Below are positions 1 to 7,403 of a DNA stretch of 12,174 nucleotides, piece by piece. Source of the DNA: Gemmatimonadota bacterium (lineage in GTDB: Bacteria; Gemmatimonadota; Gemmatimonadetes; Longimicrobiales; Gaopeijiaceae); assembly GCA_003567615.1 (NCBI GenBank), contig PWZC01000351.1, positions 1-12,174 on the forward strand, read 5' to 3'. Position 1 is the first letter of the stretch. Every line of letters starts with the position of its first letter. A program made the position numbers and the translations under genes. The notes under the pieces were generated by a model that was given only the letters and a program-made list of their open reading frames with translations, was not told the origin of the DNA and searched no databases.

Positions 1-257
1 AGCCCGGCCAGGAGCGCCTTCTGGTGGCCCTGGTTCCGGGACAGCTTGATCCCGTGAACCGCCTCGTGAGTCCTGGCCAGCCCTTCGATCAGACTCCAGG
101 TTCGATCTCGACTCCCATCGTCCACAAAATAGATGCCGCTGGAGCGGTCGATCTTCCCCTGATGACACAGGTGATCCAGCAACTCCAGCAGACGCCGGGA
201 GGTCTCCGGAAGCACCTCCTCTTCGTTGTAGCAGGGGACCACGATGCTCAGTTGCAT
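1..257 (-). CDS. GtrB/DPM1-like family 2 glycosyltransferase, N-terminal part (cut by window edge)
   Basis: Only the first 85 residues are present; the rest lies beyond position 1. The protein opens with a GT-A fold start (SIVVPCYNEEEVLPET, residues 4-19), then VDDGSRDRTW at about 45-54 and KLSRNQGHQKALLAG at 71-85. This pattern is typical of the dolichyl- or undecaprenyl-phosphate sugar synthases (DPM1, GtrB, ArnC), which move a sugar from a nucleotide donor to a polyprenyl phosphate on the cytoplasmic face. The ATG at 257 lies 13 nt after the stop of the GT-C gene upstream, and a second ATG at 264 is out of frame. GT-C enzymes use polyprenyl-phosphate sugars, so the two genes plausibly form a donor-maker and donor-user pair. 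The C-terminal membrane segments seen in GtrB cannot be checked here. Family confident; sugar unknown. Confidence 0.9.
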   Translation of the reverse strand, partial: MQLSIVVPCYNEEEVLPETSRRLLELLDHLCHQGKIDRSSGIYFVDDGSRDRTWSLIEGLARTHEAVHGIKLSRNQGHQKALLAG

Positions 258-270
258 GGACCATTTCCCG

Positions 271-1749
271 TTAGGGTGTCCCACAGCGATAGAGGATCAC
301 CTCGTATAAGCGGAAGTCGAAGCGGCGTCCCTGGAACGAATTCACCTCCTCGCACTCGCGCGAAAGCCAGCGGCGTGCTGCGTCCCCGGCGTCTCCCACC
401 AGCCCATGCCGTCGTCTCGATGCGATGGCCCAGAACGACCCCTCTGCTGCCAGGATTCCCGCCAGGTAGTCGGGGTTGGGTCGAAACTCCCGCGAGCGCA
501 GGTCCGGTGCGTAGTACCGCTGAACGATAATGGGCCAGGCGAGCACCAGATCCCCATCGGTTTCGGCGCGCGCCTGCTCCAGCGCCGGACGATAGTCGAA
601 TTTCGTGCCATGGGTGAGCTGCGAGACGGCGCCAGGAGAGATTCCGGCCAGGAGAATGACCACAAGCGCTGCCGCCGCCCATCCCCTTCGGGTGGGAAGA
701 AGAGCTGTCAACCGGGCAATTCCCACTCCCAGGGTCACGAAGATCAGGGGAAGCATGGCCGTGGCATAATACGGATACGAATTCGTGACCAGGGCTGCCA
801 CAAAAAGGATCACCAGGGTACCAATGATCCCTCCCAAAGCCATAAGGCTCCAGACCAGATCCGAGGTGCGGGACGAATGCCGCAGGAGCCCGAAAGATGC
901 CACGAGCGCCGCCACCAGGAGCAGGGGTGAGATCCACTCGATGACCCCGGGGATCAGATTGAGTACGGCGGTGATCCCTCGGCCTTCAAGATTCCGAACG
1001 GCCGTTTCCCGACCGATGGAGACCAGGATCCCAAACGCAATGGAAAGGAACACCGCGAATGGCACAGCCACTCCGCCGATGAGCCGCCATGGCGAAACAC
1101 CGTTAAGTCGACGTAATGCCCATGCGGCCACCACCACCAGTGCCGACCCTGCAAAGGCGGGGAAGACGAAGGTGGGGTGGGTGGAGGCGCCCAGGATGAG
1201 GCAGGTCACGGCGCTCACATGCCATTTCCACCCGTTGCTGTCCCGTGCCGCACGGAGAAAACAGTAGAAGAATCCCGCCGCCAGGAGATACACCAGTGAG
1301 TAGTATCGGGCGGTGGACGACACGTACACATGCCACGGTGCCGCAGCCACCAGGATGCCCGCCATGAGCCCCGCCGTGCGTCCGGCCAGGCGAGTGGCAA
1401 TCCACCAGGTCAGAAGAACTCCGGCCAGCCCGAATACCATGGGCAGAATCCGAAGGCCGATCTCGGTGTGGGGAACCACGCCCAGAAGCGCATGCTGGAG
1501 GAGGTAATAGACCGGCCGGGCCTCGATACCCGGCTCCAGTGTGGTTGAAAAAAGGTGGGTGGATTCGACCAGTGTGTAGAGCTCGTCCTGATCGAAGATG
1601 TGCCCCATGACTCCCGGAACGCGGAACGCGGCCGCCACGGCGAGGAGGGCAAGGGCCACGGCCCATCCCCAGAGCGGCTCGATGCCGTGGGGGAACTCGC
1701 CAGGGTGTCCGTGCTTCATGTTCATCCGGACGGCGCGTTCTCGTGTCAC
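271..1749 (-). CDS. GT-C membrane glycosyltransferase, ArnT/PMT (GT39/GT83-like)
   Basis: A 492-residue, strongly hydrophobic protein with about ten or more predicted membrane segments. After the first segment (about residues 28-45) comes an extracytoplasmic acidic motif, FDQDELYT at 52-59, matching the catalytic first-loop Asp/Glu of ArnT and PMT enzymes. ARPVYYLLQHALL at 77-89 and WHVYVSSTARYYSL at 139-152 are also typical of bacterial PMT_2 proteins. Such enzymes transfer a sugar from a polyprenyl phosphate to lipid, glycan or protein outside the cytoplasmic membrane. The chosen GTG overlaps the stop of the upstream O-antigen ligase gene as GTGA. An ATG at codon 9 (1725) is an alternative start; neither has a clear Shine-Dalgarno. 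The following GtrB-like gene starts 13 nt after this stop. The acceptor is unknown; a side-branch residue on the polysaccharide is an inference. Confidence 0.88.
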   Translation of the reverse strand: MTRERAVRMNMKHGHPGEFPHGIEPLWGWAVALALLAVAAAFRVPGVMGHIFDQDELYTLVESTHLFSTTLEPGIEARPVYYLLQHALLGVVPHTEIGLRILPMVFGLAGVLLTWWIATRLAGRTAGLMAGILVAAAPWHVYVSSTARYYSLVYLLAAGFFYCFLRAARDSNGWKWHVSAVTCLILGASTHPTFVFPAFAGSALVVVAAWALRRLNGVSPWRLIGGVAVPFAVFLSIAFGILVSIGRETAVRNLEGRGITAVLNLIPGVIEWISPLLLVAALVASFGLLRHSSRTSDLVWSLMALGGIIGTLVILFVAALVTNSYPYYATAMLPLIFVTLGVGIARLTALLPTRRGWAAAALVVILLAGISPGAVSQLTHGTKFDYRPALEQARAETDGDLVLAWPIIVQRYYAPDLRSREFRPNPDYLAGILAAEGSFWAIASRRRHGLVGDAGDAARRWLSRECEEVNSFQGRRFDFRLYEVILYRCGTP

Positions 1750-3143
1750 CAGCGCCGGACCGGGATACCGGACGTCCTACCGGGCGAGACGTATTGACCG
1801 CCGTTGCGCCCAACGGCCACCGGTTGTCTTGTCGCCTGTCGACGGGACCGGGACTCCTCGTCATCGAGACGCGCAAGGGCAATCCCCAGGGCCAGGGGAA
1901 GCCAGACCATGGGCCAGTAGGCGTTGGACAGGAAACTCCCCGGCACCGCCACGCCGATGATGGTAGCGAGAATCGTAGAGGCCATGAGACTGGTCTCCCG
2001 ATCCGTACGCCATCGCGAGCGCCGGCGGGAGATCTTCCACATTCGCCACCCCACGTGGCCGAAGAGACCAATGAAGGCCAGAAATCCAGGAATCCCCAAC
2101 TCCGCTCCCACCTGAACCCACATGGAGTGGGCCGCCGAGAACTTGGCGCCGAAGCCGCGCCGGATCTGTTCGGCGATTTCAGGGCTTCGTCCCTCGGCCA
2201 CGGCGAAGTTGAAGAGACCCACACCCGTCAACGGGTTCTCGAACATGTAGCCCATGCCCCGGGTCCAGATCCCTCGACGACCCCCGACGACGCTACCCTC
2301 AACGCCGTAACCGTCATCCATCTCGGTGATGGTGCTCATCCGGTCCCAGTAATCGGCGTCGGCGGTGACGGCCAGACCCACAGCCAGCAGCCCCACGGCG
2401 GCGACCTTGGCTACGGTGCGGATGCCCCGGAAGAAGAGGAAGATGAAGAGGAGCACGGCGGCCAGCCCCAGAAAGCCACCCCGGGACTGGGTCTGCACCA
2501 CGGCCAACAGGGCCATGAGTGCCCCCAGGCCGGCCAGGAGCCGGATGGACCACCGCTTGGACGAAATTGCAAATAAGACCAAGGTCGGTAGCGTCGCCAC
2601 CAGGAACATGGCCGAGTCGTTGGGATCGTAGCCTCCGGCGCCAAAGCCGCGAATGGGGATCCGCCCCTGGATTGGACCCATGACGGCGAAGATCCCCGTC
2701 CCGACGGCGGTCACCCCCAGGAGTCGGCGAACGTCGGCCACATGACGAACGGACGCCACCACCAGCAGGAAGACCAGGACCGCCACCCCGAAGGCTTCCG
2801 CCACACCTCGGCCTGATTGACCTGGCCAGAGGGCGAAGGGGACCCCGACGACGGCCCACGCCAGCACAAAGACGCCGAGCTTGACCCCAAGGGGTATCGG
2901 TCGCCCCAGTCGGCGCAGGGGATCGCCCTTCGACAGCCACAGCGCTGTCCCGGCCACGACGAGGAGGAGTCCGGGGCGCACGGCACTGAGGCCCGGAATG
3001 AACACGTGGAGTCTCGCCGATGAAACCAGGATCAGGGCGCCGGCGATGACCAGCAGAAGATCCCAACCGGGCAGGCCCCCGGACTGGCCCGACAACGGCG
3101 CGTGGCCCGGGCCCATGAAGCTCTTGGAAGGATTCGGTTGCAT
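1746..3143 (-). CDS. O-antigen ligase / Wzy-type polymerase family membrane protein
   Basis: A 465-residue polytopic membrane protein of the Wzy_C/O-antigen ligase superfamily. The key parts are GYDPNDSAMF (171-180), TQSRGGFLGL (218-227), GRRGIWTRG followed by NPLTGVGLFNF (298-323) with a large extracytoplasmic loop after it, and AAHSMWVQVGAELGIPGF (337-354). Arg221 and His339 fall where WaaL-type ligases keep residues needed for activity. Family members either polymerise undecaprenyl-diphosphate-linked repeats (Wzy) or ligate finished glycan to an acceptor (WaaL, PglL); sequence alone does not separate these. Being inside a GT operon favours a polymerase. The ATG at 3143 has AGGA 13 nt upstream, rather far, and Met10 is an alternative. 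The tail after about residue 432 is Arg-rich and probably cytoplasmic. The downstream GT-C gene overlaps the stop by 4 nt. Confidence 0.88.
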   Translation of the reverse strand: MQPNPSKSFMGPGHAPLSGQSGGLPGWDLLLVIAGALILVSSARLHVFIPGLSAVRPGLLLVVAGTALWLSKGDPLRRLGRPIPLGVKLGVFVLAWAVVGVPFALWPGQSGRGVAEAFGVAVLVFLLVVASVRHVADVRRLLGVTAVGTGIFAVMGPIQGRIPIRGFGAGGYDPNDSAMFLVATLPTLVLFAISSKRWSIRLLAGLGALMALLAVVQTQSRGGFLGLAAVLLFIFLFFRGIRTVAKVAAVGLLAVGLAVTADADYWDRMSTITEMDDGYGVEGSVVGGRRGIWTRGMGYMFENPLTGVGLFNFAVAEGRSPEIAEQIRRGFGAKFSAAHSMWVQVGAELGIPGFLAFIGLFGHVGWRMWKISRRRSRWRTDRETSLMASTILATIIGVAVPGSFLSNAYWPMVWLPLALGIALARLDDEESRSRRQATRQPVAVGRNGGQYVSPGRTSGIPVRRW

Positions 3144-3250
3144 CGGCGAGGCGTCGTCCTTTCAATTCGGCGGGTGGGGCAGGTGCCCCCTGGGTGTAAT
3201 TCGGATTCTGACCCGATCATCGTACCGTGGTTGCCAGAAGCATGCCACCC
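3144..3250. other. 107-nt intergenic gap inside the minus-strand module
   Basis: This is the only sizeable break in an otherwise coupled minus-strand gene string. It separates the phosphatase-deacetylase-ATP-grasp-GT4 block from the ligase-GT-C-GT2 block. It contains one compact inverted repeat, GGGGC-AGGT-GCCCC (3176-3189), a 5-bp stem with a 4-nt loop. No T tract follows on the minus strand, so it does not look like an intrinsic terminator. I see no convincing -35/-10 pair. It may hold an internal promoter or an mRNA structure ahead of the ligase gene. Confidence 0.4.
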
Positions 3251-4381
3251 TTATCCACCGTCCTCACTGGCGGGCGAGGGAGACATGGTCCCACCCTGGT
3301 AGAGCGTCACATATGCGGTGGCCATGGCCTCGGGCGAAAAGGCTTCCCGGGCCCGTTCGCGGGCATTTCGGCCCAACTCACTGCCTAGTGTGGGGTCAGC
3401 GAGAAGCCGGGAGAGTCCCGAAGCCAGGGCAGCGGCGTCGCCTGCCGGTACGAGGAGGCCATCGGTCTCGTGCCGTACCGCCTCCGGGATCCCCCCGACC
3501 CCGGAGGCCAGGATCGCCGAGCCGCTGGCCATGGCCTCGAGGAGCGCCAGCGGGAGGCCCTCGGACAGGGAGGGCATGGCGAAGACGTCCGCGGCGTCCA
3601 GCAGATCCGCCACGTCGGCCCGGTGCCCCAGGAGCCGAACCCGGTCTTCGAGCCCCAGCGTTGAGATCAGGGACTCGATAGACGCCTTGCTGCCGCCCTC
3701 CCGTCCAGCAATGGCCAGCGTCGCCCCCCGATCCCTGCCGGAGCGAATCAGCTCGGCGAGGGCCTGGATCAGGTATGCGTGCCCCTTGACCGGGTAAAGG
3801 CTACCAATGCAGACCACCAGCAGGGCTTCGTCGGGTAGGCCCATCTCAGCCCGTACCCGACTCCCGTCCCCCTGGGTCAGGCGGCGCCCGTTGGGAACCA
3901 CCCGCACCGCATCCCCTGGAAGGTCAAGCAGATCTTCCATGCGGCGCGCCGTGTCCTGTGAGATCCCCACCGTGGCGTGGGCCTGCCGCATGGCCCAGCG
4001 GAGTGCGGTCCTCCGCCTCCGGGCGTCGGCAAAGTACGTGCTCCCGTGCATGGTGATCACGTGGGGCAGCCGAAGGAGGCGGGCAGCCAGCGCGCCATAG
4101 ACGGCCATGGTGAACTCGTGGCTGTGGATCACATCCACACGCCGCGCCCGCAGCCGTCGCGTCAGACTCAGGGCGCCCATGGGGTCTACCGCCGCCCGAA
4201 GGTGGAAGGTCTCCGGCTGGAAGCCCCGGGCTCTGAACTCGTGCGCCAGCCAGCCCTCTCCATGGCGAGGCCCGACGGGAATGACCCCATGCCCCAGGGA
4301 CCGAAGCTCCTCCGCCAGCACCAGGAGCATGGTTTCCGCGCCCCCCGGACCGTCGGACTCGAGCATGAGTGCCACATTCAT
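3251..4381 (-). CDS. GT4 family glycosyltransferase (GT-B fold)
   Basis: A 376-residue retaining glycosyltransferase of family GT4, expected in the cytoplasm or at the inner membrane face, using a nucleotide-sugar donor. The N-terminal domain has the glycine loop GPGGAE (11-16), DVIHSHEF (83-90) and HVITMHGSTYF (107-117). The C-terminal donor domain opens at about 190 with VVCIGSLYPVKGHAYLI and carries the E-x7-E motif in SEGLPLALLEAM (Glu274, Glu282), then GVGGIPEAV. Length is normal for the family. The ATG at 4381 forms ATGA with the ATP-grasp stop and has GGAG at 4390-4393, 8 nt upstream; the frame runs open to 4591, but that part overlaps the ATP-grasp gene and lies outside the fold. Donor and acceptor sugars cannot be predicted. 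Confidence 0.93.
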   Translation of the reverse strand: MNVALMLESDGPGGAETMLLVLAEELRSLGHGVIPVGPRHGEGWLAHEFRARGFQPETFHLRAAVDPMGALSLTRRLRARRVDVIHSHEFTMAVYGALAARLLRLPHVITMHGSTYFADARRRRTALRWAMRQAHATVGISQDTARRMEDLLDLPGDAVRVVPNGRRLTQGDGSRVRAEMGLPDEALLVVCIGSLYPVKGHAYLIQALAELIRSGRDRGATLAIAGREGGSKASIESLISTLGLEDRVRLLGHRADVADLLDAADVFAMPSLSEGLPLALLEAMASGSAILASGVGGIPEAVRHETDGLLVPAGDAAALASGLSRLLADPTLGSELGRNARERAREAFSPEAMATAYVTLYQGGTMSPSPASEDGG

Positions 4382-5583
4382 CGTCGCATCTCCGAGACCC
4401 ATTGCCCCATTTCCCGGAGGCCTGGACGGGGGTCCGACGGGCGGAGTACCTCCCATCTGTCTCGCGGCCTCCACGGTAGAAGCACCGATCCAGCAGCCTT
4501 CCACCTTCCTCCGGAGCCAGGTGGAAGCTCTTCGGCGGAGTAGCTGGTGCGCAGCCGGATCAGCAGGTGGTCCAGATCGCCCAGTAGCCATCGGCTCCGG
4601 GTCCCCACTCGATAGTCCGTCACAGGTTCGACCTCTTCTCCCATGGCCGCCTCCACGAGGAGAGCGGGGAAATCGACGCCAGCGTCAATGGCCAGTTGCA
4701 GCGATCCCCAGAAGCGCCCGTTCACCTCCATCAGGAAGGGTCGTCCGGTGTGCCGGCACCGTTTGAACTCCACCATGGCCACGCCGGACCACCCGAAGGA
4801 CTCGAGAAGGCGGGTCGATGCATGGAGGAGCTCCGGATCGGGCCGGACGGCCTCCCGGTAGACGCTCACCCCTCCGGTGGGAGGCTTCTCCCGGATCCTG
4901 CGGTGAGCGAAAAAGGCGAGCCGCCGACCTTCCCACAGGAGCAGGAAGATTCCCTCACCTCTCCCTTCAACCCGTTCCTGGAGCAATACGGGGAATGCCG
5001 ACTGGGGAAGGGACTCGAGAGTCCCGCGAAGCATGTCCGGGTCCTCGGCGTACGTTACGGAAAATCGGGCCAGGCCGGGATCGCTCGGTGTTTCACTGGA
5101 AACCACGGAGCGACTCGGTTTCACCACCAGGGGAAAGGGGGGGAGCGCTCCCGCCGTGGGGAGGTCCTGAGCCCTGTCCAGCCGGAGACTCTGTGGCGTG
5201 GTCAGGCCTGCCGCCCTGGCCGGGTCCAGAAGGCTCTCCTTGTTCGACACGGCGGCATGAACGGCGGCAGAGGGGGCGGGGATGACGGCGGTTCCCATTC
5301 GATCCCGCAGCGGAAGGAGCGCCATGAGGGCGGCATCGGTCACCGGCAGGAGGATCCCCGGTTCCCGGGTTCGGCAGAGTTCTGCCACGGCTTCGGCGTA
5401 GGCGGAGGGATCGTTCAACACTGGCGGGATCCGGTGGTCTGTGCCGGCAAAGCGTGAAGCGCCGGCCAGCGACGCCCCGGTCTCCGAGCAGACCTCCACC
5501 TCGAAGCCCCTTCGTCCGAGAGATCGAACCACCGCCAGTGCGGAGCGTTGTTCCCCATCGGTGACCAGGACCCGGGCTTTCAC
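4378..5583 (-). CDS. ATP-grasp family ligase (PylC / carbamoyl-phosphate-synthase-like)
   Basis: A 401-residue protein with the three ATP-grasp subdomains: an N-terminal Rossmann-like part (KARVLVTDGEQRSALAVV, 2-19), a linker with SNKESLLD (113-120), and the grasp proper. PLVVKPS supplies the probable ATP-binding Lys155; LQERVEG (201-207) looks like the adenine-binding hinge; Glu272 in VEFKR plus Glu286 and Asn288 in LMEVNGRFWGS look like Mg2+ ligands. All key residues seem present, so it should be active. ATP-grasp enzymes make an acyl phosphate from a carboxylate and couple it to an amine, thiol or acid; the substrate here is unknown. A GTG start at 5583 is chosen because it forms GTGA with the deacetylase stop and has GGGAG just upstream. 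A TTG at 5625 would overlap more and adds an unstructured leader. The pairing with a deacetylase hints at acylation of an exposed sugar amine. Confidence 0.88.
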   Translation of the reverse strand: MKARVLVTDGEQRSALAVVRSLGRRGFEVEVCSETGASLAGASRFAGTDHRIPPVLNDPSAYAEAVAELCRTREPGILLPVTDAALMALLPLRDRMGTAVIPAPSAAVHAAVSNKESLLDPARAAGLTTPQSLRLDRAQDLPTAGALPPFPLVVKPSRSVVSSETPSDPGLARFSVTYAEDPDMLRGTLESLPQSAFPVLLQERVEGRGEGIFLLLWEGRRLAFFAHRRIREKPPTGGVSVYREAVRPDPELLHASTRLLESFGWSGVAMVEFKRCRHTGRPFLMEVNGRFWGSLQLAIDAGVDFPALLVEAAMGEEVEPVTDYRVGTRSRWLLGDLDHLLIRLRTSYSAEELPPGSGGRWKAAGSVLLPWRPRDRWEVLRPSDPRPGLREMGQWVSEMRR

Positions 5584-6557
5584 GAGGCTCCCACCCCGGA
5601 GAGACGCATGGCGAGTCCCCTCCAACTGAGGCCCGCCGGAATGTTCAGGCGAGGCAGGTTCAAGGGGTTCCGGCCCAGCGCGCCGGCGCTGAGGAATCCT
5701 CCGGAGACGCGAAGTCCCCAGGGGTATCCTGCCGTCCGGGCCGCCGTGGTCACATCGTCATTGGTCGCACCGTATGGAAAGGAGATTCCACAGTTGGTCC
5801 CCAGGCCCCGCGCCTCCAGCCAACGGAGTGGCTGCTCGAGCTCCCGGGTCAGGTCGGCTGGAGAGAGAGCGACCAGATTCCGGTGGGACCAGCCGTGGGA
5901 GCCGATCCGGACCAGGGACTCCCGGATGAACATTGGGGTCAGGTCTTCGCCGCAGACAGGGAGGAAGCTTGAATCCGGAGCCTGGTGGTCCAACGTCCAT
6001 CGGGTTGCCGCCCACTCCAGCACCTTGGTACGATCTCCCTCCAGGTCGGTGAGGCATCGATCCCGAAGGGAGTCGTCGAGGCTGCCGTCGCGGGAGGTGG
6101 ACGAAGCCAGGACATCCCACCAGAAGGGTTCTCCCACCGGGTGCCCCGGGTTCAGGAAGACCGTAGAAGGAATGCCCCGGGGAAGGAGGATGTCGCGGAT
6201 GGCGGCAATCGCCCCGCCATACGCGTCGTCAAAGGTCAGCGCCACCAGCGGGCGAGGGTCGGGCAGGGGCGTCGGATCCATCAGTCGTTCCAATGACACG
6301 AGTGTGGCGGAGGCCTCGAGCACATCCAGGTGCCGCCGGAAGCGGTGGATCGGCACATGAAGAGACCGGTCCCCCCAGGGCGGGGTGTCATGGGGAAGGA
6401 CGTTGTGGTAGGCGAGGATCAGACGCTTTCCGGCCTGACGCCGCCGAAGAAGGGCCGCAGCGCCCGTGTCCACGGTGAATCGCTCCAGGCCGGAGCGGAT
6501 CAGATCTCGGCCGGTGGGCCGGGGACCCCGGTCAGCCCTCGAACGGGACCGATTCAT
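5580..6557 (-). CDS. Polysaccharide deacetylase (NodB homology, CE4-like)
   Basis: A 325-residue NodB-domain protein. The catalytic and metal motif is TFDDAY (Asp110, Asp111), followed by STVFLNPGHP (131-140) and the metal-binding H-x3-H in SHGWSHRN (His221, His225). SFPYG (259-263) stands where motif 3 is RxPYG in chitin and peptidoglycan deacetylases, so the Arg is replaced by Ser, as in many capsule-locus members. An insert with EPFWWDVL (143-150) precedes the His motif. The opening LILAYHNVLP (46-55) is typical. No signal peptide or membrane anchor is visible, so a cytoplasmic role on nucleotide- or lipid-linked amino sugars is more likely than trimming finished polymer. The ATG at 6557 makes ATGA with the phosphatase stop. 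The open frame continues to 7082 but only as a shadow over that gene. Confidence 0.9.
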   Translation of the reverse strand: MNRSRSRADRGPRPTGRDLIRSGLERFTVDTGAAALLRRRQAGKRLILAYHNVLPHDTPPWGDRSLHVPIHRFRRHLDVLEASATLVSLERLMDPTPLPDPRPLVALTFDDAYGGAIAAIRDILLPRGIPSTVFLNPGHPVGEPFWWDVLASSTSRDGSLDDSLRDRCLTDLEGDRTKVLEWAATRWTLDHQAPDSSFLPVCGEDLTPMFIRESLVRIGSHGWSHRNLVALSPADLTRELEQPLRWLEARGLGTNCGISFPYGATNDDVTTAARTAGYPWGLRVSGGFLSAGALGRNPLNLPRLNIPAGLSWRGLAMRLSGVGAS

Positions 6558-7207
6558 GAAGGATGCTGTGTCAAGATCGAGGGGTGGGTGAGGTCCACGA
6601 GGGTATCCAGCGTGAGGTCGATTCGAGCGTACACTTCCGCGAAGAACTTCGGGGAGTGGCCATAGGGATCGGGAATATCGCGCTGGGACGGGATCCCCGG
6701 GTCCAGATCGCCCAGATGTAGCACGAATGCGTCGGGAAAGGCCTTCCTGGCATCGCGGGCCTGCTTTCTCGTCATCACCAGGACCAGGTCCTGGCCGACC
6801 ACCAGCGCAGGGGTCGCCAGTTGGGACCGGTGGGGCGCAAGATCGATTCCCCGCTCGCCTGCGGCCTGGACGGCGGCCTCCGGGCTCCTTCGGTCGGGTC
6901 CGAAGAACCCGGCGGAGGCGATATCCATGCCCAGATCGACTCCGGGGACCTTGGCGGACAGCTTCTTCCTGAGGCGGTATTCCGCGTAGGGGCTCCGGCA
7001 GATGTTGCCGTAGCACAGGATCAGGGTCCTTTCCACCGGTAGCCGGAGTCGAAGGGCGCTGGCCGCGCGGCGACGTCGCCACGGATGGAGAAGCCCCTCG
7101 ATCCTGTGGAGAAGTGAACGGGCAACTCGGCGCCCCGGGCGGCTGACGGTGGCCAGGGCCTCGATCCAGGCCGGACGGGTCGCTCCATTTGAATCGGCCC
7201 CTGTCAT
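6554..7207 (-). CDS. Low-molecular-weight protein tyrosine phosphatase (Wzb-like) with N-terminal extension
   Basis: A 217-residue protein whose residues from about 59 onward form a complete LMW-PTP domain. The phosphate loop is CYGNICRS (Cys65 to Arg71, a C-x5-R signature), followed by SPYAEY. The general-acid motif is DPYG with Asp180. In polysaccharide loci such enzymes (Wzb, Etp) dephosphorylate the tyrosine kinase that controls chain length and export. Unusually, about 60 residues precede the domain, and residues 22-57 are Arg-rich and helical-looking. The ATG start is well supported by AGGAG at 7217-7221, 9 nt upstream. A GTG at codon 58 would give a family-length protein but lacks a clear Shine-Dalgarno. 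This is the first gene of the minus-strand module. No partner kinase lies in the window. Confidence 0.92.
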   Translation of the reverse strand: MTGADSNGATRPAWIEALATVSRPGRRVARSLLHRIEGLLHPWRRRRAASALRLRLPVERTLILCYGNICRSPYAEYRLRKKLSAKVPGVDLGMDIASAGFFGPDRRSPEAAVQAAGERGIDLAPHRSQLATPALVVGQDLVLVMTRKQARDARKAFPDAFVLHLGDLDPGIPSQRDIPDPYGHSPKFFAEVYARIDLTLDTLVDLTHPSILTQHPS

Positions 7208-7403
7208 GTCAGGACGCTCCTCTCTACCGTGTGTGCCTCCCCGACGTGTGCGCCGCGGAAGCGGGCTCGGTCCAAAAGCTGCAAGCTGCCTTCAGGGCCA
7301 GAGTCGGAATGACCCCATTTTCCAGGGCCGAGCCCATGATCGTCCGAGAATCTACCACATCGTTCCTGTTCCCCCCCTCTTCCTTCGCCCAGGGCCATCC
7401 TAC
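7208..7403. promoter_or_regulatory. Divergent intergenic region between the two main modules
   Basis: These 196 nt lie between the divergent starts of the phosphatase and GT4 genes and must hold promoters for at least one module, inferred from gene orientation. I find no confident -35/-10 pair. An imperfect inverted repeat of two 11-nt arms (10 of 11 pairs; GGGCTCGGTCC at 7263-7273 and its partner at 7325-7335) flanks the middle, and AGCTGC is directly repeated at about 7278-7290. In such GC-rich DNA both could be chance. The minus-strand end has a strong Shine-Dalgarno (7217-7221); the plus-strand end has only AGGG about 10 nt from the GT4 start. Confidence 0.5.

Noticed and set aside
1103..2224. 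Minus-strand 373-codon open frame overlapping the GT-C and ligase genes
   Set aside because: It is another frame over two genes with clear family motifs; its translation is Arg/Pro/Ser/Gly-rich with no domain, as expected for shadows in GC-rich DNA.
4382..4591. 70-residue N-terminal extension of the minus-strand GT4
   Set aside because: It overlaps the ATP-grasp gene, has no fold-related sequence, and the ATGA start at 4381 with GGAG upstream fits the GT4 fold.
6558..7082. 175-residue N-terminal extension of the deacetylase frame
   Set aside because: It reads through the phosphatase gene in another frame; the real start at 6557 forms ATGA and begins just before the NodB fold.
7149..7403. 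85-residue extension of the plus-strand GT4 frame
   Set aside because: It runs over the start of the divergent phosphatase gene and the intergenic region, and the GT4 fold begins at the ATG at 7404.
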